64,000 nt of DNA. Origin: Ktedonobacter sp. SOSP1-85. GTDB lineage: Bacteria; Chloroflexota; Ktedonobacteria; Ktedonobacterales; Ktedonobacteraceae. The stretch's first letter is position 1. Each line of letters begins with the position of its first letter. The stretch lies in NCBI RefSeq assembly GCF_016587415.1, contig NZ_BNJI01000001.1:3573501-3637500 (forward strand), in the 5' to 3' direction. Shown here one piece after another: positions 44,465 to 53,372 of this stretch. The translations under genes were made by a program, and so were the position numbers. The notes under the pieces are model-generated. The model was not told where the DNA came from. It made no database searches and saw only the letters and a program-made list of their open reading frames with translations.

Positions 44465-45826
44465 TTATTGCTTGGCCTTGGGTGTGGCCTGTGGTGAAGC
44501 GGGAACAGTCGGCGAGGGCTGAGGGTTATTCAGCTTGGCCTTCTCATCATCAATTTTGCGCTGGAGGGCACGCAGGTAGGCCTGGGCACCATCCAGGTCG
44601 GTCTGGGTCACGGCGGTAAGCTGCTTAGGCATATTCTGTACCTGGCTGACCCAACTTTCAAGGACTTTTTGGATGGCCTGGAGGGTCGCGTTGTCCTGGT
44701 AGACGCCCGCAAGCAGGCCACGCGCGGTCTTAAGCGCGCTGAGCATGGCCTTCAAGAAATCGGTTGCGACCGTCGAGCCAAACTGGACGATGGGCGCGAC
44801 AAAGACGTCATAGGCCACCCGCGTCAACTTGGCGGCCTCAATCGCTCCTTGAAGAGTAAAGCCCTCCAGGTTATCCAGGGCCGTGATAAACTCCTTGCGT
44901 GCGTTTTCGGCTCCCTGGGCCATACCTTTATTGAAGGCATCCTGAATCTGGTGCTCTATATTGCTCCCAGTGTCGCTAATGGCTTGAGGAATTTTGGGGC
45001 CTAGCTCATAGGCGGTGACGCCTGCAGTCGCTACCGCAGCGGCCCCCAGGCCGATGAGAATTCCACGCCGAGAGACCTTCTTGTTGCGTTTCTTCTGACG
45101 GCGAGCCTCGCGTTCGTCGATCTCCTCATAGCCCTCATCGTCATATTCCTCATAGGGCTCATCGTATTCTTCTTCTGGTGGAAGAGGAGGTGCCAGGCGA
45201 CCGCTGGGCGCACGACGTTCATAGACGTCATTATACATAACGTTACGCCGGGGCTGAAGCTGGGCTGAGCGCGCAATGCCCGGGCCTGGACTGGCGTAGC
45301 CCAGGCGCTCGTCTAAAGGATCATCTTCATATTCGTCGTCTATGACTTCATCAAGTTCTGCCTGTTCCCATTCGTTGTCTTCATCCAGGTAGAGATCGTG
45401 CGCCGCTGGAAGGTAAGGTGCCTGGGAGGAAAGGTTACGGGCCCGGTTAGGGCTACGTGATGCAGAGGCGTCGTTAGCAATATTGCTAGATATAACGCCC
45501 GAGGTGCGGCGCATACGCTGCTCCAACTCATCGGTCTCTAGCTCGCGAAGTTCATCGCCTCCCTCTTCTGTCCCGGAAGCTTTACTGGAAATGATCTGCT
45601 GGCGCAACAACTGGCGTGTTCTGCGTGGGTCGGGTCGCTGGGTATGAAGAGATCCAGAGCGGCTATCGGATGGCGAAGACAAGCGACCGCTCTGTCGGGC
45701 CCCGTTGCTATTGAGCTGACCACTCCTGCTAGCGCCAGTACGGCTGCGCAGGGGATCAAACTCGGAGTCATACTGGCGTCCAGGACTCCGGCGATAGGTT
45801 CTGCGTTCCGATTGATCCTTCGACAT
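44465..45826 (-). CDS. Membrane-anchored protein with long disordered N-terminal domain
   Basis: 453 residues. Residues 1-235 are Arg/Ser/Gln/Asp/Glu-rich and repetitive ('SRTGASRSGQLNSNGARQSG', 'EEYDEPYEEYDDEGYEE'); residues 242-265 form one helix ('RRGILIGLGAAAVATAGVTA') after a basic stop ('KKRNKKVSRR'), and residues 275-440 are alpha-helical ('GMAQGAENARKEFITALDNL') with a Pro/Ala tail. The long N-terminal part would be cytoplasmic. No family recognised. Confidence 0.75.
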   Translation of the reverse strand: MSKDQSERRTYRRSPGRQYDSEFDPLRSRTGASRSGQLNSNGARQSGRLSSPSDSRSGSLHTQRPDPRRTRQLLRQQIISSKASGTEEGGDELRELETDELEQRMRRTSGVISSNIANDASASRSPNRARNLSSQAPYLPAAHDLYLDEDNEWEQAELDEVIDDEYEDDPLDERLGYASPGPGIARSAQLQPRRNVMYNDVYERRAPSGRLAPPLPPEEEYDEPYEEYDDEGYEEIDEREARRQKKRNKKVSRRGILIGLGAAAVATAGVTAYELGPKIPQAISDTGSNIEHQIQDAFNKGMAQGAENARKEFITALDNLEGFTLQGAIEAAKLTRVAYDVFVAPIVQFGSTVATDFLKAMLSALKTARGLLAGVYQDNATLQAIQKVLESWVSQVQNMPKQLTAVTQTDLDGAQAYLRALQRKIDDEKAKLNNPQPSPTVPASPQATPKAKQ

Positions 45827-46103
45827 GTTTTGCTTCTCTTCCTCCGAGTGCTATCGACCGTCTACATTTTTTGCGGGCACTGCGATGCGAATAAACGCCA
45901 GCAACCTGGCTTGCATAGGGCGAGGAGAGATCCTTATCTCCCGCTATTGCTGATTGCATTTCCTACATCCATTCTACACATCTTTTTCTTTCTCGTCCAG
46001 TTAAAAATGGTAAAAGATTTTTTCTCCGATATGTAAGAAGGATTGATATAGGAATAAACAGCTATAATAGTTTACGTTCTAGACCCTCAAACAGTTTTTA
46101 ATT

Positions 46104-46186
46104 ACGAGGCGACATTGCATGGTTACGCCGTGTGCAATGTCTATAAAAGTCGTTATGATGCATACCTATCGGCAAAAAAGCCTCGT
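46104..46186. other. Nested stem structure in intergenic DNA (possible RNA)
   Basis: ACGAGGC (46104-46110) pairs with GCCTCGT (46180-46186) and encloses GACATTGCA (46111-46119)/TGCAATGTC (46133-46141), leaving a junction. It lies between divergent promoters in the 665-nt gap 45827-46491. Structured RNA or simple dyad; identity not known. Confidence 0.3.
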
Positions 46187-46282
46187 TGTCGACCACTTTA
46201 TCACATAGGAGGTGAAGCTGCAATTTCTGCCGTTGCTGCTGACTTCTGCCGGGTTTCTATTTAACATCATGTATATTTAGCA

Positions 46283-46367
46283 GGTGGTGTGATGCGTGTT
46301 GGCAGCTGCAGGCTGCCAACACGCATCACACCACCTACCAGGGCAAGCGCCGCAGGCGCGAGGAGTC
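46283..46367. repeat. Dispersed stem-loop element D, copy 3
   Basis: Arms 46283-46306 and 46312-46335 (24 bp, loop TGCAG), then TACCAGGGCAAGCGCCGCAG and GCGCGAGGAGT, the same tail as copies 1 and 2. Confidence 0.85.
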
Positions 46368-46491
46368 AAGCCAGTACTTTGACATAGGTTATTTAGCTCC
46401 CAGGTACGAAGGGCGGTTGAAGAGCGTTATGTTATAATGGGGGTCGAACGCTTGACGTTAGCGAATGTTTGTAAAGAAAGAGCTGCATACC

Positions 46492-47154
46492 ATGTCTGGG
46501 ACCAGCACCAATCAAGAGCAGCCTATTGTCGCCTGTATCACTGTAGGCATGCTGGAAGAAAATTGCTATCTGTATGCCTGCCCGCAAACGCGCGAGGCTG
46601 TCATTATAGATCCCGGCGACGAGGCTCCACGGATTCTCGAAGCCATTAAAGAACTGCAAATCACTCCTAAGTATATTATCAACACGCATGGCCATTTTGA
46701 CCATACAGGGGCTATTGACGAGGTTAGCGCGGTCTACCCGGTACCACTGGCGATTCATCCCGCTGATGTCTACATGTATAATGATGAGCGAATCTCGAAA
46801 AGGTACAACCTCAAGCATCCGCTTGTCGAGCGTAAGCCAGATATCTTGCTCAAAGAGGGCGACCGTTTCACCATTGGCACCCTCACACTGGAGGTTGTCG
46901 AGACTCCCGGCCACTCTCGGGGTGGCGTCTGCCTGATCAGCCAGCCATATTGCGTCTTTAGCGGCGATACCCTTTTTTATCGCGGCATCGGGCGCACTGA
47001 CCTGGAGGGCGGCGACTACGAGCAGCTCATACAATCGATTCGCAATAAGCTCTATACCTTGACCGAAGACCTCTTTGTATTTCCTGGTCATGGCGAGCCT
47101 TCCACTATTGAAGAAGAAAAGCACGAAAATCCATTTGTTACTATAGAGGAGTAA
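46492..47154 (+). CDS. MBL-fold metallo-hydrolase (glyoxalase II-like)
   Basis: 220 residues from ATG 46492 (AAGAAAGAGCTGCATACC upstream). Zinc-site motif 'YIINTHGHFDHTGAIDEV', plus 'VVETPGHSRGGVC', 'VFSGDTLFYRGIGRTDLEGG' and 'VFPGHGEPSTI', the standard YcbL/GloB-like set. It probably hydrolyses a thioester. It is 4 nt upstream of ugd, so co-transcribed. Confidence 0.9.
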   Translation: MSGTSTNQEQPIVACITVGMLEENCYLYACPQTREAVIIDPGDEAPRILEAIKELQITPKYIINTHGHFDHTGAIDEVSAVYPVPLAIHPADVYMYNDERISKRYNLKHPLVERKPDILLKEGDRFTIGTLTLEVVETPGHSRGGVCLISQPYCVFSGDTLFYRGIGRTDLEGGDYEQLIQSIRNKLYTLTEDLFVFPGHGEPSTIEEEKHENPFVTIEE

Positions 47155-47158
47155 AATC

Positions 47159-48568
47159 GTGTCAAATATCTGTGTTCTGGGAACAGGATACGTTGGACTC
47201 GTTACCGGCACTTGCTTTGCCGACATGGGCAACAACGTCACCTGTGTAGATATAATTGAAGAGAAAATTGCAAAGCTCAAACAGGGAATTCTCCCCATCT
47301 ATGAGCCTGGCCTGGAAGAGATGGTAGAGCGTAACGTACATGCGGGGCGCCTCCACTTCACGACCAGCTACGAGGAGGGCCTGGACAATGCTGAGTTTAT
47401 CTTCATTGCCGTTCCCACACCTACAGGTGCCAACCAGGGCGCGGCCGATATGCGCTATGTCGAGACGGCTGCACGCATGATCGCCCAGGAACTGGACCAC
47501 TATGCTATCGTTATCAATAAGAGCACGGTACCAGTAGGTAGTGGTGATGTGGTTTCGCGTGTCATTCGCAACAACCTGAAGCGCCCTGAGGTCAACTTTG
47601 CAGTGGTCTCGAACCCTGAGTTCCTGCGCGAAGGCAATGCTCTGGGTGACTTCCAGCGCCCCGATCGTGTTGTGCTTGGCTCTTCTGATCCCGAAGCAGC
47701 TCAGAGCGTGGCACGACTCTATCTCCCGTTGCGTGCCCCCATCCTTGTGACAGACATCTATACTGCTGAGATGATCAAGTACGCCTCGAATGCCTTCCTG
47801 GCGACTAAGATCTCCTTCATTAACGAGATCGCGCAAATCTGTGAGCGCCTGGGGGCGGATGTGAAAGAGGTTGCCGAGGGTATGGGCCACGACAAGCGCA
47901 TTGGGCGCGCCTTCCTGGATGCTGGCCTGGGTTATGGCGGTAGCTGTTTCCCCAAAGATGTGCGTGCCCTGGCTCACATGGCTGACGAAGCAGGCCTTCA
48001 CCCTCAGATGCTTCATGCCGTCATGGATATCAACCATGATCAGCGCCGCCTGGTTATTAACAAACTGACCAATATTCTTGGCTCGCTGCGTGGTTGCGTG
48101 ATTGGTGTCCTGGGCCTGGCCTTCAAACCTAATACCGATGATATGCGCGAATCAGCCTCCATTGACATTATCCGTTGGGTTACCGCGCAGGGCGCGACCG
48201 TACGCGTCTATGATCCCGTGGCTACAGAGACCGGGCGTGCGGCACTTGAGCGCGAGGGCATTAACCTGGATATGGTCGAGTTCTGTCAGACCTCCTACGA
48301 TGTCGCAACGGGTGCGGATGCCCTGGTGATCTCCACCGAATGGAACGAATTTAAGTCGCTCAATATGCTGCAGGTGCGTGCCGCTATGCGCCGCCCCGTC
48401 CTGATCGACGGTCGCAACATCTACGAGGCGACAGAGATGAATCGCTATGGCTTCATCTACCGTGGCATTGGGCGTGGAACTGGCCCCGCGCCAACAATCC
48501 TGCCTCCAGGCGATACCACGAGCATTCTAGGCGAGGCGCAATTGCTCAGCCTCGAAGAGAGCAAGTAA
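47159..48568 (+). CDS. ugd: UDP-glucose 6-dehydrogenase
   Basis: 469 residues, GTG start 4 nt after the metallo-hydrolase stop. Rossmann 'VLGTGYVGLVTGTCFADMG', 'INKSTVPVGSG', 'NPEFLREGNALGDF', catalytic Cys263 in 'GYGGSCFPKDVRAL', and 'GLAFKPNTDDMRESASI'. Oxidises UDP-glucose (from GalU) to UDP-glucuronate for surface glycans using two NAD+. Confidence 0.96.
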   Translation: MSNICVLGTGYVGLVTGTCFADMGNNVTCVDIIEEKIAKLKQGILPIYEPGLEEMVERNVHAGRLHFTTSYEEGLDNAEFIFIAVPTPTGANQGAADMRYVETAARMIAQELDHYAIVINKSTVPVGSGDVVSRVIRNNLKRPEVNFAVVSNPEFLREGNALGDFQRPDRVVLGSSDPEAAQSVARLYLPLRAPILVTDIYTAEMIKYASNAFLATKISFINEIAQICERLGADVKEVAEGMGHDKRIGRAFLDAGLGYGGSCFPKDVRALAHMADEAGLHPQMLHAVMDINHDQRRLVINKLTNILGSLRGCVIGVLGLAFKPNTDDMRESASIDIIRWVTAQGATVRVYDPVATETGRAALEREGINLDMVEFCQTSYDVATGADALVISTEWNEFKSLNMLQVRAAMRRPVLIDGRNIYEATEMNRYGFIYRGIGRGTGPAPTILPPGDTTSILGEAQLLSLEESK

Positions 48569-48571
48569 AAT

Positions 48572-48621
48572 AGTAGTCGCGTATGCCAGTAGTGGGTCCG
48601 CTATGGGCATACGCGACTACT
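48572..48621. terminator. Perfect 16 bp stem after ugd
   Basis: AGTAGTCGCGTATGCC at 48572-48587 and its complement at 48606-48621, 3 nt after the ugd stop codon. Confidence 0.7.
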
Positions 48622-48662
48622 GGGGCCTGGTATTGGTATATTTTGTTCAAGGGAGGCCTGTA

Positions 48663-49208
48663 ATGGACGGCGAGCAACCACTCTTATTTACACCCCTGGT
48701 GCGCCAGCCTGGTGTCGAGATTCCCGATTGGCTCTTTGGTCCTGCGGGCAAGGCCGGCCTGCCGGGTGGGCTCCATCCCACGCAGGGCGTCAATATCGCG
48801 GTTGGCATCGATATTATCGAAGTTGACCGGGTGCGCAAGGTCTTTGAGAAACACGGCGAGCGCTTTCTCAAACGCGTCTTTACCGAGCAAGAGGTGCTCC
48901 AGTGTCGCAATAAGCCGGCCCGGTTGGCGGGGCGCTTCGCGGCCAAGGAGGCCATCAGTAAGGCTTTGGGAACGGGCTTGCGTGGGGTTAAGTGGCGCGA
49001 AATGGAAGTCGTCCAGTTGCGTAGCGGGCGTCCAACCGTGCGCCTGCACGGGACAGCTATGCTGCGCGCCCAGCAGCTAGGCTTGAGCGCTTTTGATGTC
49101 AGCATCGCCGACCTGGCCCAACTCTCCATCGCCATAGCCGTAGGTGTACAGGCCGATATTGTCCCCTCTGCTAGACAAACTAACCAGCAGACAGAAGAAG
49201 AGTCCTGA
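48663..49208 (+). CDS. acpS: Holo-[acyl-carrier-protein] synthase
   Basis: 181 residues from ATG 48663 (AAGGGAGGCCTGTA upstream). AcpS motifs 'VGIDIIEVDRVRKVFEKHGE' and 'LAGRFAAKEAISKALGTG'; transfers 4'-phosphopantetheine from CoA to ACP. A ~40-residue N-terminal extension before 'GIDIIEV' and a ~20-residue tail are longer than in the ~120-residue family norm. Confidence 0.93.
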   Translation: MDGEQPLLFTPLVRQPGVEIPDWLFGPAGKAGLPGGLHPTQGVNIAVGIDIIEVDRVRKVFEKHGERFLKRVFTEQEVLQCRNKPARLAGRFAAKEAISKALGTGLRGVKWREMEVVQLRSGRPTVRLHGTAMLRAQQLGLSAFDVSIADLAQLSIAIAVGVQADIVPSARQTNQQTEEES

Positions 49209-49294
49209 CCAGCGTGGTCGGTAATGTGGGACGACGCTGCTAATGGAGTGTAAGGAAATTGTGCCACCTGAACGACGCTGCCGGGGTTGCGCTG

Positions 49295-49362
49295 CTAAAG
49301 CACGCGCTTACATATCATGGAACGACATGCTCCGTACTATGATATGTAAGCGCGTGCTTTAG
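49295..49362. repeat. Repeat family A, perfect inverted pair (24 bp arms)
   Basis: CTAAAGCACGCGCTTACATA plus TCAT at 49295-49318 and its exact complement at 49339-49362. Two copies of family A face to face, forming a hairpin between acpS and the next gene. Confidence 0.85.
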
Positions 49363-49407
49363 TCGTCAAGCTCGGCCTTTTTGCCTATCGCTGGAAGAAG
49401 AGCCGAA

Positions 49408-50322
49408 ATGAGTAGATTGACTATACAGCAAGAAATATTCTCCATCCTTGGTATTAAAGAGCCAGTTTTGCTTGGAGAAGGTTCTGAGAGCCAGACCTAT
49501 GACTATACTGCGGATAAGGTGGCCAAGATCTATAAAGGACCGGTCGAGCGGGATAATCTGGACCATCTGTGCTCTATCTATGCATGGCTGTCCACTCATC
49601 ATCTCCCTTTCGCCGTGCCAGAAATTTATGCTAGTGAGCAACATGAGGATACAATTTATCTTGTAGAGAAAAAGCTAGCAGGCAGGCCTATTAGCGCGGT
49701 TTATGCTCAGCTACAGATGTACGAGAGGCAGCGTCTGCTGTCTAATTATCTTGAGGCTGTAAGACACTTGCAAGGGGCGACTCTCCCTACACAACCATAT
49801 GGAAGCATCTTTCATGCCCCAGGACAGTCGCCAGTACCATATCAGAGCTGGAGACAGTTTTTGCGGGAAACGGCCCCACTTAAATTGCCACAAACACAGG
49901 ATGATCTGCGCCAGGAAGGGATTGATGTCGCACGCTTGCTAGAGACGTTTCTCCAGGATATCGAGAATGTGCCTGATACTCCCGAGAAAAACTTTGTGCA
50001 TGGCGACTATTTCTTTGGCAATGTGCTGGTCGACGACGAACTAGAGATCTCCGCAGTACTCGATGTTAGTTGGTGGAGCGTGGTGGGCGATCATCTTATG
50101 GATATCGCCGGCGCAGTAATGTTTCTTGACCTCTATGAGTATGTAACGCCTCAAGAGATTGCCTCTCTGACCCGGCAGGCCCTGGCGCTATATGGCCCAG
50201 AAATCCTTACCGCGATACGTGTATACGGGGTCTATTATAGCCTACTCCTCTCTGACTGTAAGCTATTCGATCCCGCCGCGTATAGCTGGAGCATCAAGCG
50301 CCTGCGCGAGTATATGCAGTAA
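49408..50322 (+). CDS. APH-type phosphotransferase (kinase fold)
   Basis: 304 residues from ATG 49408 (GGAAGAAGAGCCGAA upstream). Catalytic 'FVHGDYFFGNVLVDD' and metal-binding 'VLDVSWWSVVGDHLMDIAGA'. N-lobe 'LLGEGSESQTYDYTADKVAK'. The substrate is not known. Distinct from the 30.5 kb kinase. 29 nt upstream of dtd and in the same direction. Confidence 0.82.
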   Translation: MSRLTIQQEIFSILGIKEPVLLGEGSESQTYDYTADKVAKIYKGPVERDNLDHLCSIYAWLSTHHLPFAVPEIYASEQHEDTIYLVEKKLAGRPISAVYAQLQMYERQRLLSNYLEAVRHLQGATLPTQPYGSIFHAPGQSPVPYQSWRQFLRETAPLKLPQTQDDLRQEGIDVARLLETFLQDIENVPDTPEKNFVHGDYFFGNVLVDDELEISAVLDVSWWSVVGDHLMDIAGAVMFLDLYEYVTPQEIASLTRQALALYGPEILTAIRVYGVYYSLLLSDCKLFDPAAYSWSIKRLREYMQ

Positions 50323-50351
50323 ATTGCGAGAAATGATGGAGTGAGGTAGCT

Positions 50352-50813
50352 ATGCGAGCATTACTACAGCGTGTTAGCCAGGCGAGTGTGGCGGTTGAGG
50401 GAGAGATTGTGGGTGCGATTGGTGGGGGCTTGCTGATCTTGCTGGGCGTGGGCCAGGGAGATGGCGAGGCCCAGGTCAAGACGCTGGTCGAGAAGATCGT
50501 GAACTTGAGGATATTTGGGGATGCCGAGGGTAAGATGAACCGCTCCTTGTTAGACGTGGAGGGCGAGGCCCTGGTGGTTTCGCAGTTTACGCTCTACGCA
50601 GACGCGCGCAAGGGACGGCGCCCGAGCTATACAAATGCCGCGCCGCCCGTGCTTGCTGAGCCTCTGGTAGAGCGCTTCAAAGAAGGGATAGTGGGCTACG
50701 GCGTGAAGGTAGCGGGTGGCGTCTTTGGTGCGCATATGCAGGTGCAGCTCTGCAATACAAATTCTCCCAATTGGTGCATCTGGTGTTATAATGCCACCCC
50801 TTGCTGCGTATAA
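50352..50813 (+). CDS. dtd: D-aminoacyl-tRNA deacylase with element-derived C terminus
   Basis: 153 residues; removes D-amino acids from mischarged tRNA. Core motifs are intact: 'MRALLQRVSQASVAVEGEIV', 'SQFTLYADARKGRRPSYTNA', 'GGVFGAHMQVQL'. After Leu133 (nt 50750) the family end (normally containing NDGPVT) is replaced by 'CNTNSPNWCIWCYNATPCCV' from the integrated element. This removes the conserved GP motif that contacts the tRNA-linked amino acid, so activity is doubtful. Confidence 0.9.
   Translation: MRALLQRVSQASVAVEGEIVGAIGGGLLILLGVGQGDGEAQVKTLVEKIVNLRIFGDAEGKMNRSLLDVEGEALVVSQFTLYADARKGRRPSYTNAAPPVLAEPLVERFKEGIVGYGVKVAGGVFGAHMQVQLCNTNSPNWCIWCYNATPCCV
50740..50790. other. attL-like junction of the integrative element inside dtd
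   Basis: Dtd homology ends at codon 133 (50750); on the opposite strand the recombinase frame crosses the same point and continues into dtd antisense to stop at 50677. The crossover core is not resolved to the base. The reciprocal attR carrying the lost dtd 3' end was not found in the window. Confidence 0.65.
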
Positions 50814-52281
50814 ATTCATGATCTGAATAGGAAAATCTTTTCGCTCCAACGAGTCTATCTCCTGACATATCCCGTCTGCTTAGCCCAAGTAGGCGGCAAT
50901 GTTCCACAATGGCGTTCCATCCTCTGTCAGGAAGTAAAGCCATAAGTTCATATCGAGGCATAGTCTCATAGTGTTGTTTTACAATAGCGTCTTCGCTTTC
51001 TGTCCACGCATGCTTATATCCCACTCCACGAACATAGTACATTTCTTCTCTTCCCCATTGCTCGTGTAGCCATAATACTTCCACTCTCATCCAATGAGTA
51101 GACATCGTTTCTATGATTACCTCTTTTACCAGGAAGTTAATTAGTGACCGCCTCCTTTCAAAAGAATAATCAGGCCATGAAGCTGCGAGCTTCTTAATTT
51201 CTTCGTCAAGTGAGCCTAAATCGCTTTCCGCCTTTTCTTCTATCTCACCCTTTGTCTTCGCCAGTTTTATTCTCTCTATTTCGAGCGTTTCTATTTCCTC
51301 TTCAATTAATTGCTTTCTCCTCTGCTTCAACGTTTTCTTTACTTTGTCGCCTGTTTTCTCTGCGTCCTCTATCTCTACTTCTATCTTCCCCAAAATGCGT
51401 GTTAAGCCTGCTTGCTCTTTGTCAACGTCGAGGATTGATTGCTCTATCTGAACCAGCCTTTTTTGCCTTTCCTCTCGTTTTTGTTGGGCCTGTCTTTCAT
51501 ATTCCGCTATGTCTTCCTGATTGCTGCTAGTCTCATGCGCATGCTTCATGAGACGGTCAACAACAAACGTGTCTAGTTCCCCGCCAGGTATCACAGCATG
51601 GTATTTGTAGTGCATCAGTGCTTCGCTCTCTGGAGATTTGATGATATATGATGGTACTCCTCTATTAGGGTGCGTGAACACTTCCCCATAATTTGATCTG
51701 ATTCTGAACTTGAGCAACCCGAACTCTTCCTTAGTTTCAGAGTGAAAGTATCTTCTGACTTTTTTCTCTTTTATTGGATTGCCGTCAAGGTCAGTCGCTG
51801 CAAGAGGATAGTAACAAAGGTCAAATAGCTCCCGGTCTATGATTGGGTCATGATCGATAATTTTCTCACCCTTGCTGTTACGTCGTATCACTCCTTTGAT
51901 AACTCTATAGCCAATATCACTAGGGTCAGTAAGCATGTTGATAATAGTTGCCTTATCTCTCGGACTATATCCCCCACCTGGATATTTAGTCATGCAGAAC
52001 TTATTAACGTTCCTCTGATCAACCCACGACTCGAACTTGGGGAAGATCATAGGTGACTCTCTGAGTCTTTTAAATAAAAGGTTAATATCACAGCCTAATT
52101 CTACGAACAACCTTCGTAGCTCGTTCTTTTTCTCAGCATGAGGCCAGTATGGAATGAGCTTTTTATATGTTGGGCTATCTTCGTCTCCGTCCACGATGAA
52201 ACCTGTAGGTATGTTGCCCCAACCCGCCCACTCTCCACCGTGCCAGGCTGCTCTGTATTTTGCAGGAAGCATCCAGCCTTT

Positions 52282-52307
52282 GGTAGTGACTCTAGAGAGA
52301 AGTGGTA
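52282..52307 (+). repeat. IS left inverted repeat
   Basis: GGTAGTGACTCTAGAGAGAA then GTGGTA; 24 of 26 positions match the reverse complement of the right end. Confidence 0.9.
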
Positions 52308-52331
52308 ACATAGAGGTCAGGAGGACTGACC

Positions 52332-53362
52332 ATGACACCGACACCATCCCTGCCAGCATGCCCCAACCCTGCATGTGAACAGCCCCACGTCATTCGCAAT
52401 GGCAGCAGCAAAGGGCGACGGCGCTACCAGTGCCGTGGATGTGGCCGCTTCTTTGGTGAAACGGAAGGCACGCCGATGTATCGTCTCCATACGCCAGTCG
52501 CCGAGGTGGCCCAGGCGCTCCTCGTTGTGATGCGTCGGGGAAGTCTGCGGGCGGCAGAAGAGATCACGGGCCACAAGTATGAAACGATTGGCCAATGGGT
52601 GCGGCGGGCAAGCGAGCATGCGGAAGCCTTGACGGCCATCCTCACGCAGGACCTGCACCTCTCGACGGTCGAAATCGACGAGTTTTGGTCCTTCGTGCAC
52701 AAAAAAACGGAGCCCCCGACGAAGTTGATGCTGGTGAACGCTGGGGATGCCTCGTGCAAGATCGCCCCAGCCGCTTCATTGCCGCCTGCGCCACAGGACG
52801 CATCGGCGACGATCTCATCGAGCGAGCGGTCACCCTCACGGTAGCGCGTACGCAGGGTCGTCCATTGAACTGGTGCAGCGATGGCTGGCGGGGGTATCCC
52901 GCGATCCTCACTCGAGCCTATCGTCAGCCTGTACGTTCGGGCCAGCGCGGTCGGCCCCCACTGGTCATCCCTCCACATGTGTGCTTGACGCAGACCATTA
53001 AGCATCGTGATGAGCATGGGAAACTGCTCTCCATTGAGATCCATGCCGCTTTGGGCGAGGCGATCACCCAACCCGGAACCGTCCATATTGAGCGGGTCAA
53101 CGGCATGCTCCGCGATCGGCTCAATGCCCTCACTCGCAAGACGCATGCCTTTGCCAAACGTGATGTCACCTTCGATGCCTTGATCCATCTGCAGCTCTTT
53201 GAACACAACTGGATACGTCCCCACCGGGCATTACGTCTTGCGAGGTCCTCGACTCCACAACGATATCAGCGCCGCACTCCTGCCATGGCATTGGGTCTCA
53301 CCGATCATCCCTGGTCCTTCACCATGTTCTTGGTGACTTCCTTACATACCACTTCTCAATAG
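52332..53362 (+). CDS. IS1-family transposase InsAB', made by programmed -1 frameshifting
   Basis: ATG 52332 follows AGGAGGACTGACC. Frame 1 (52332 to about 52705) has the zinc finger 'CPNPACEQPHVIRNGS' and 'YQCRGCGRFF', an HTH region and the first catalytic Asp in 'TVEIDEFWSFVHKK'. Reading then slips -1 on AAAAAAAC (52701-52708) and continues as 'NGAPDEVDAGERWGCLVQDR', 'NWCSDGWRGY' (second Asp) and 'HIERVNGMLRDR' (Glu) to the stop at 53360-53362. Without the slip a ~170-residue InsA-like protein ends at 52844. Confidence 0.9.
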
Positions 53363-53372
53363 AGTCACTACC
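53347..53372 (-). repeat. IS right inverted repeat
   Basis: Reads on the minus strand as GGTAGTGACTCTATTGAGAA then GTGGTA. Confidence 0.9.

Larger units (their letters stand above)
52282..53372 (+). mobile_element. IS1-type insertion sequence, 1091 bp
   Basis: Imperfect terminal inverted repeats of 26 bp (52282-52307 and 53347-53372, 2 mismatches) starting GGTAGTGACTCTA. Flanked by an 8-bp direct repeat CAGCCTTT (52274-52281 and 53373-53380). Encodes an InsAB-type transposase read through a -1 frameshift. The perfect duplication and the clean reconstruction of the target gene indicate a recent insertion. Confidence 0.93.
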
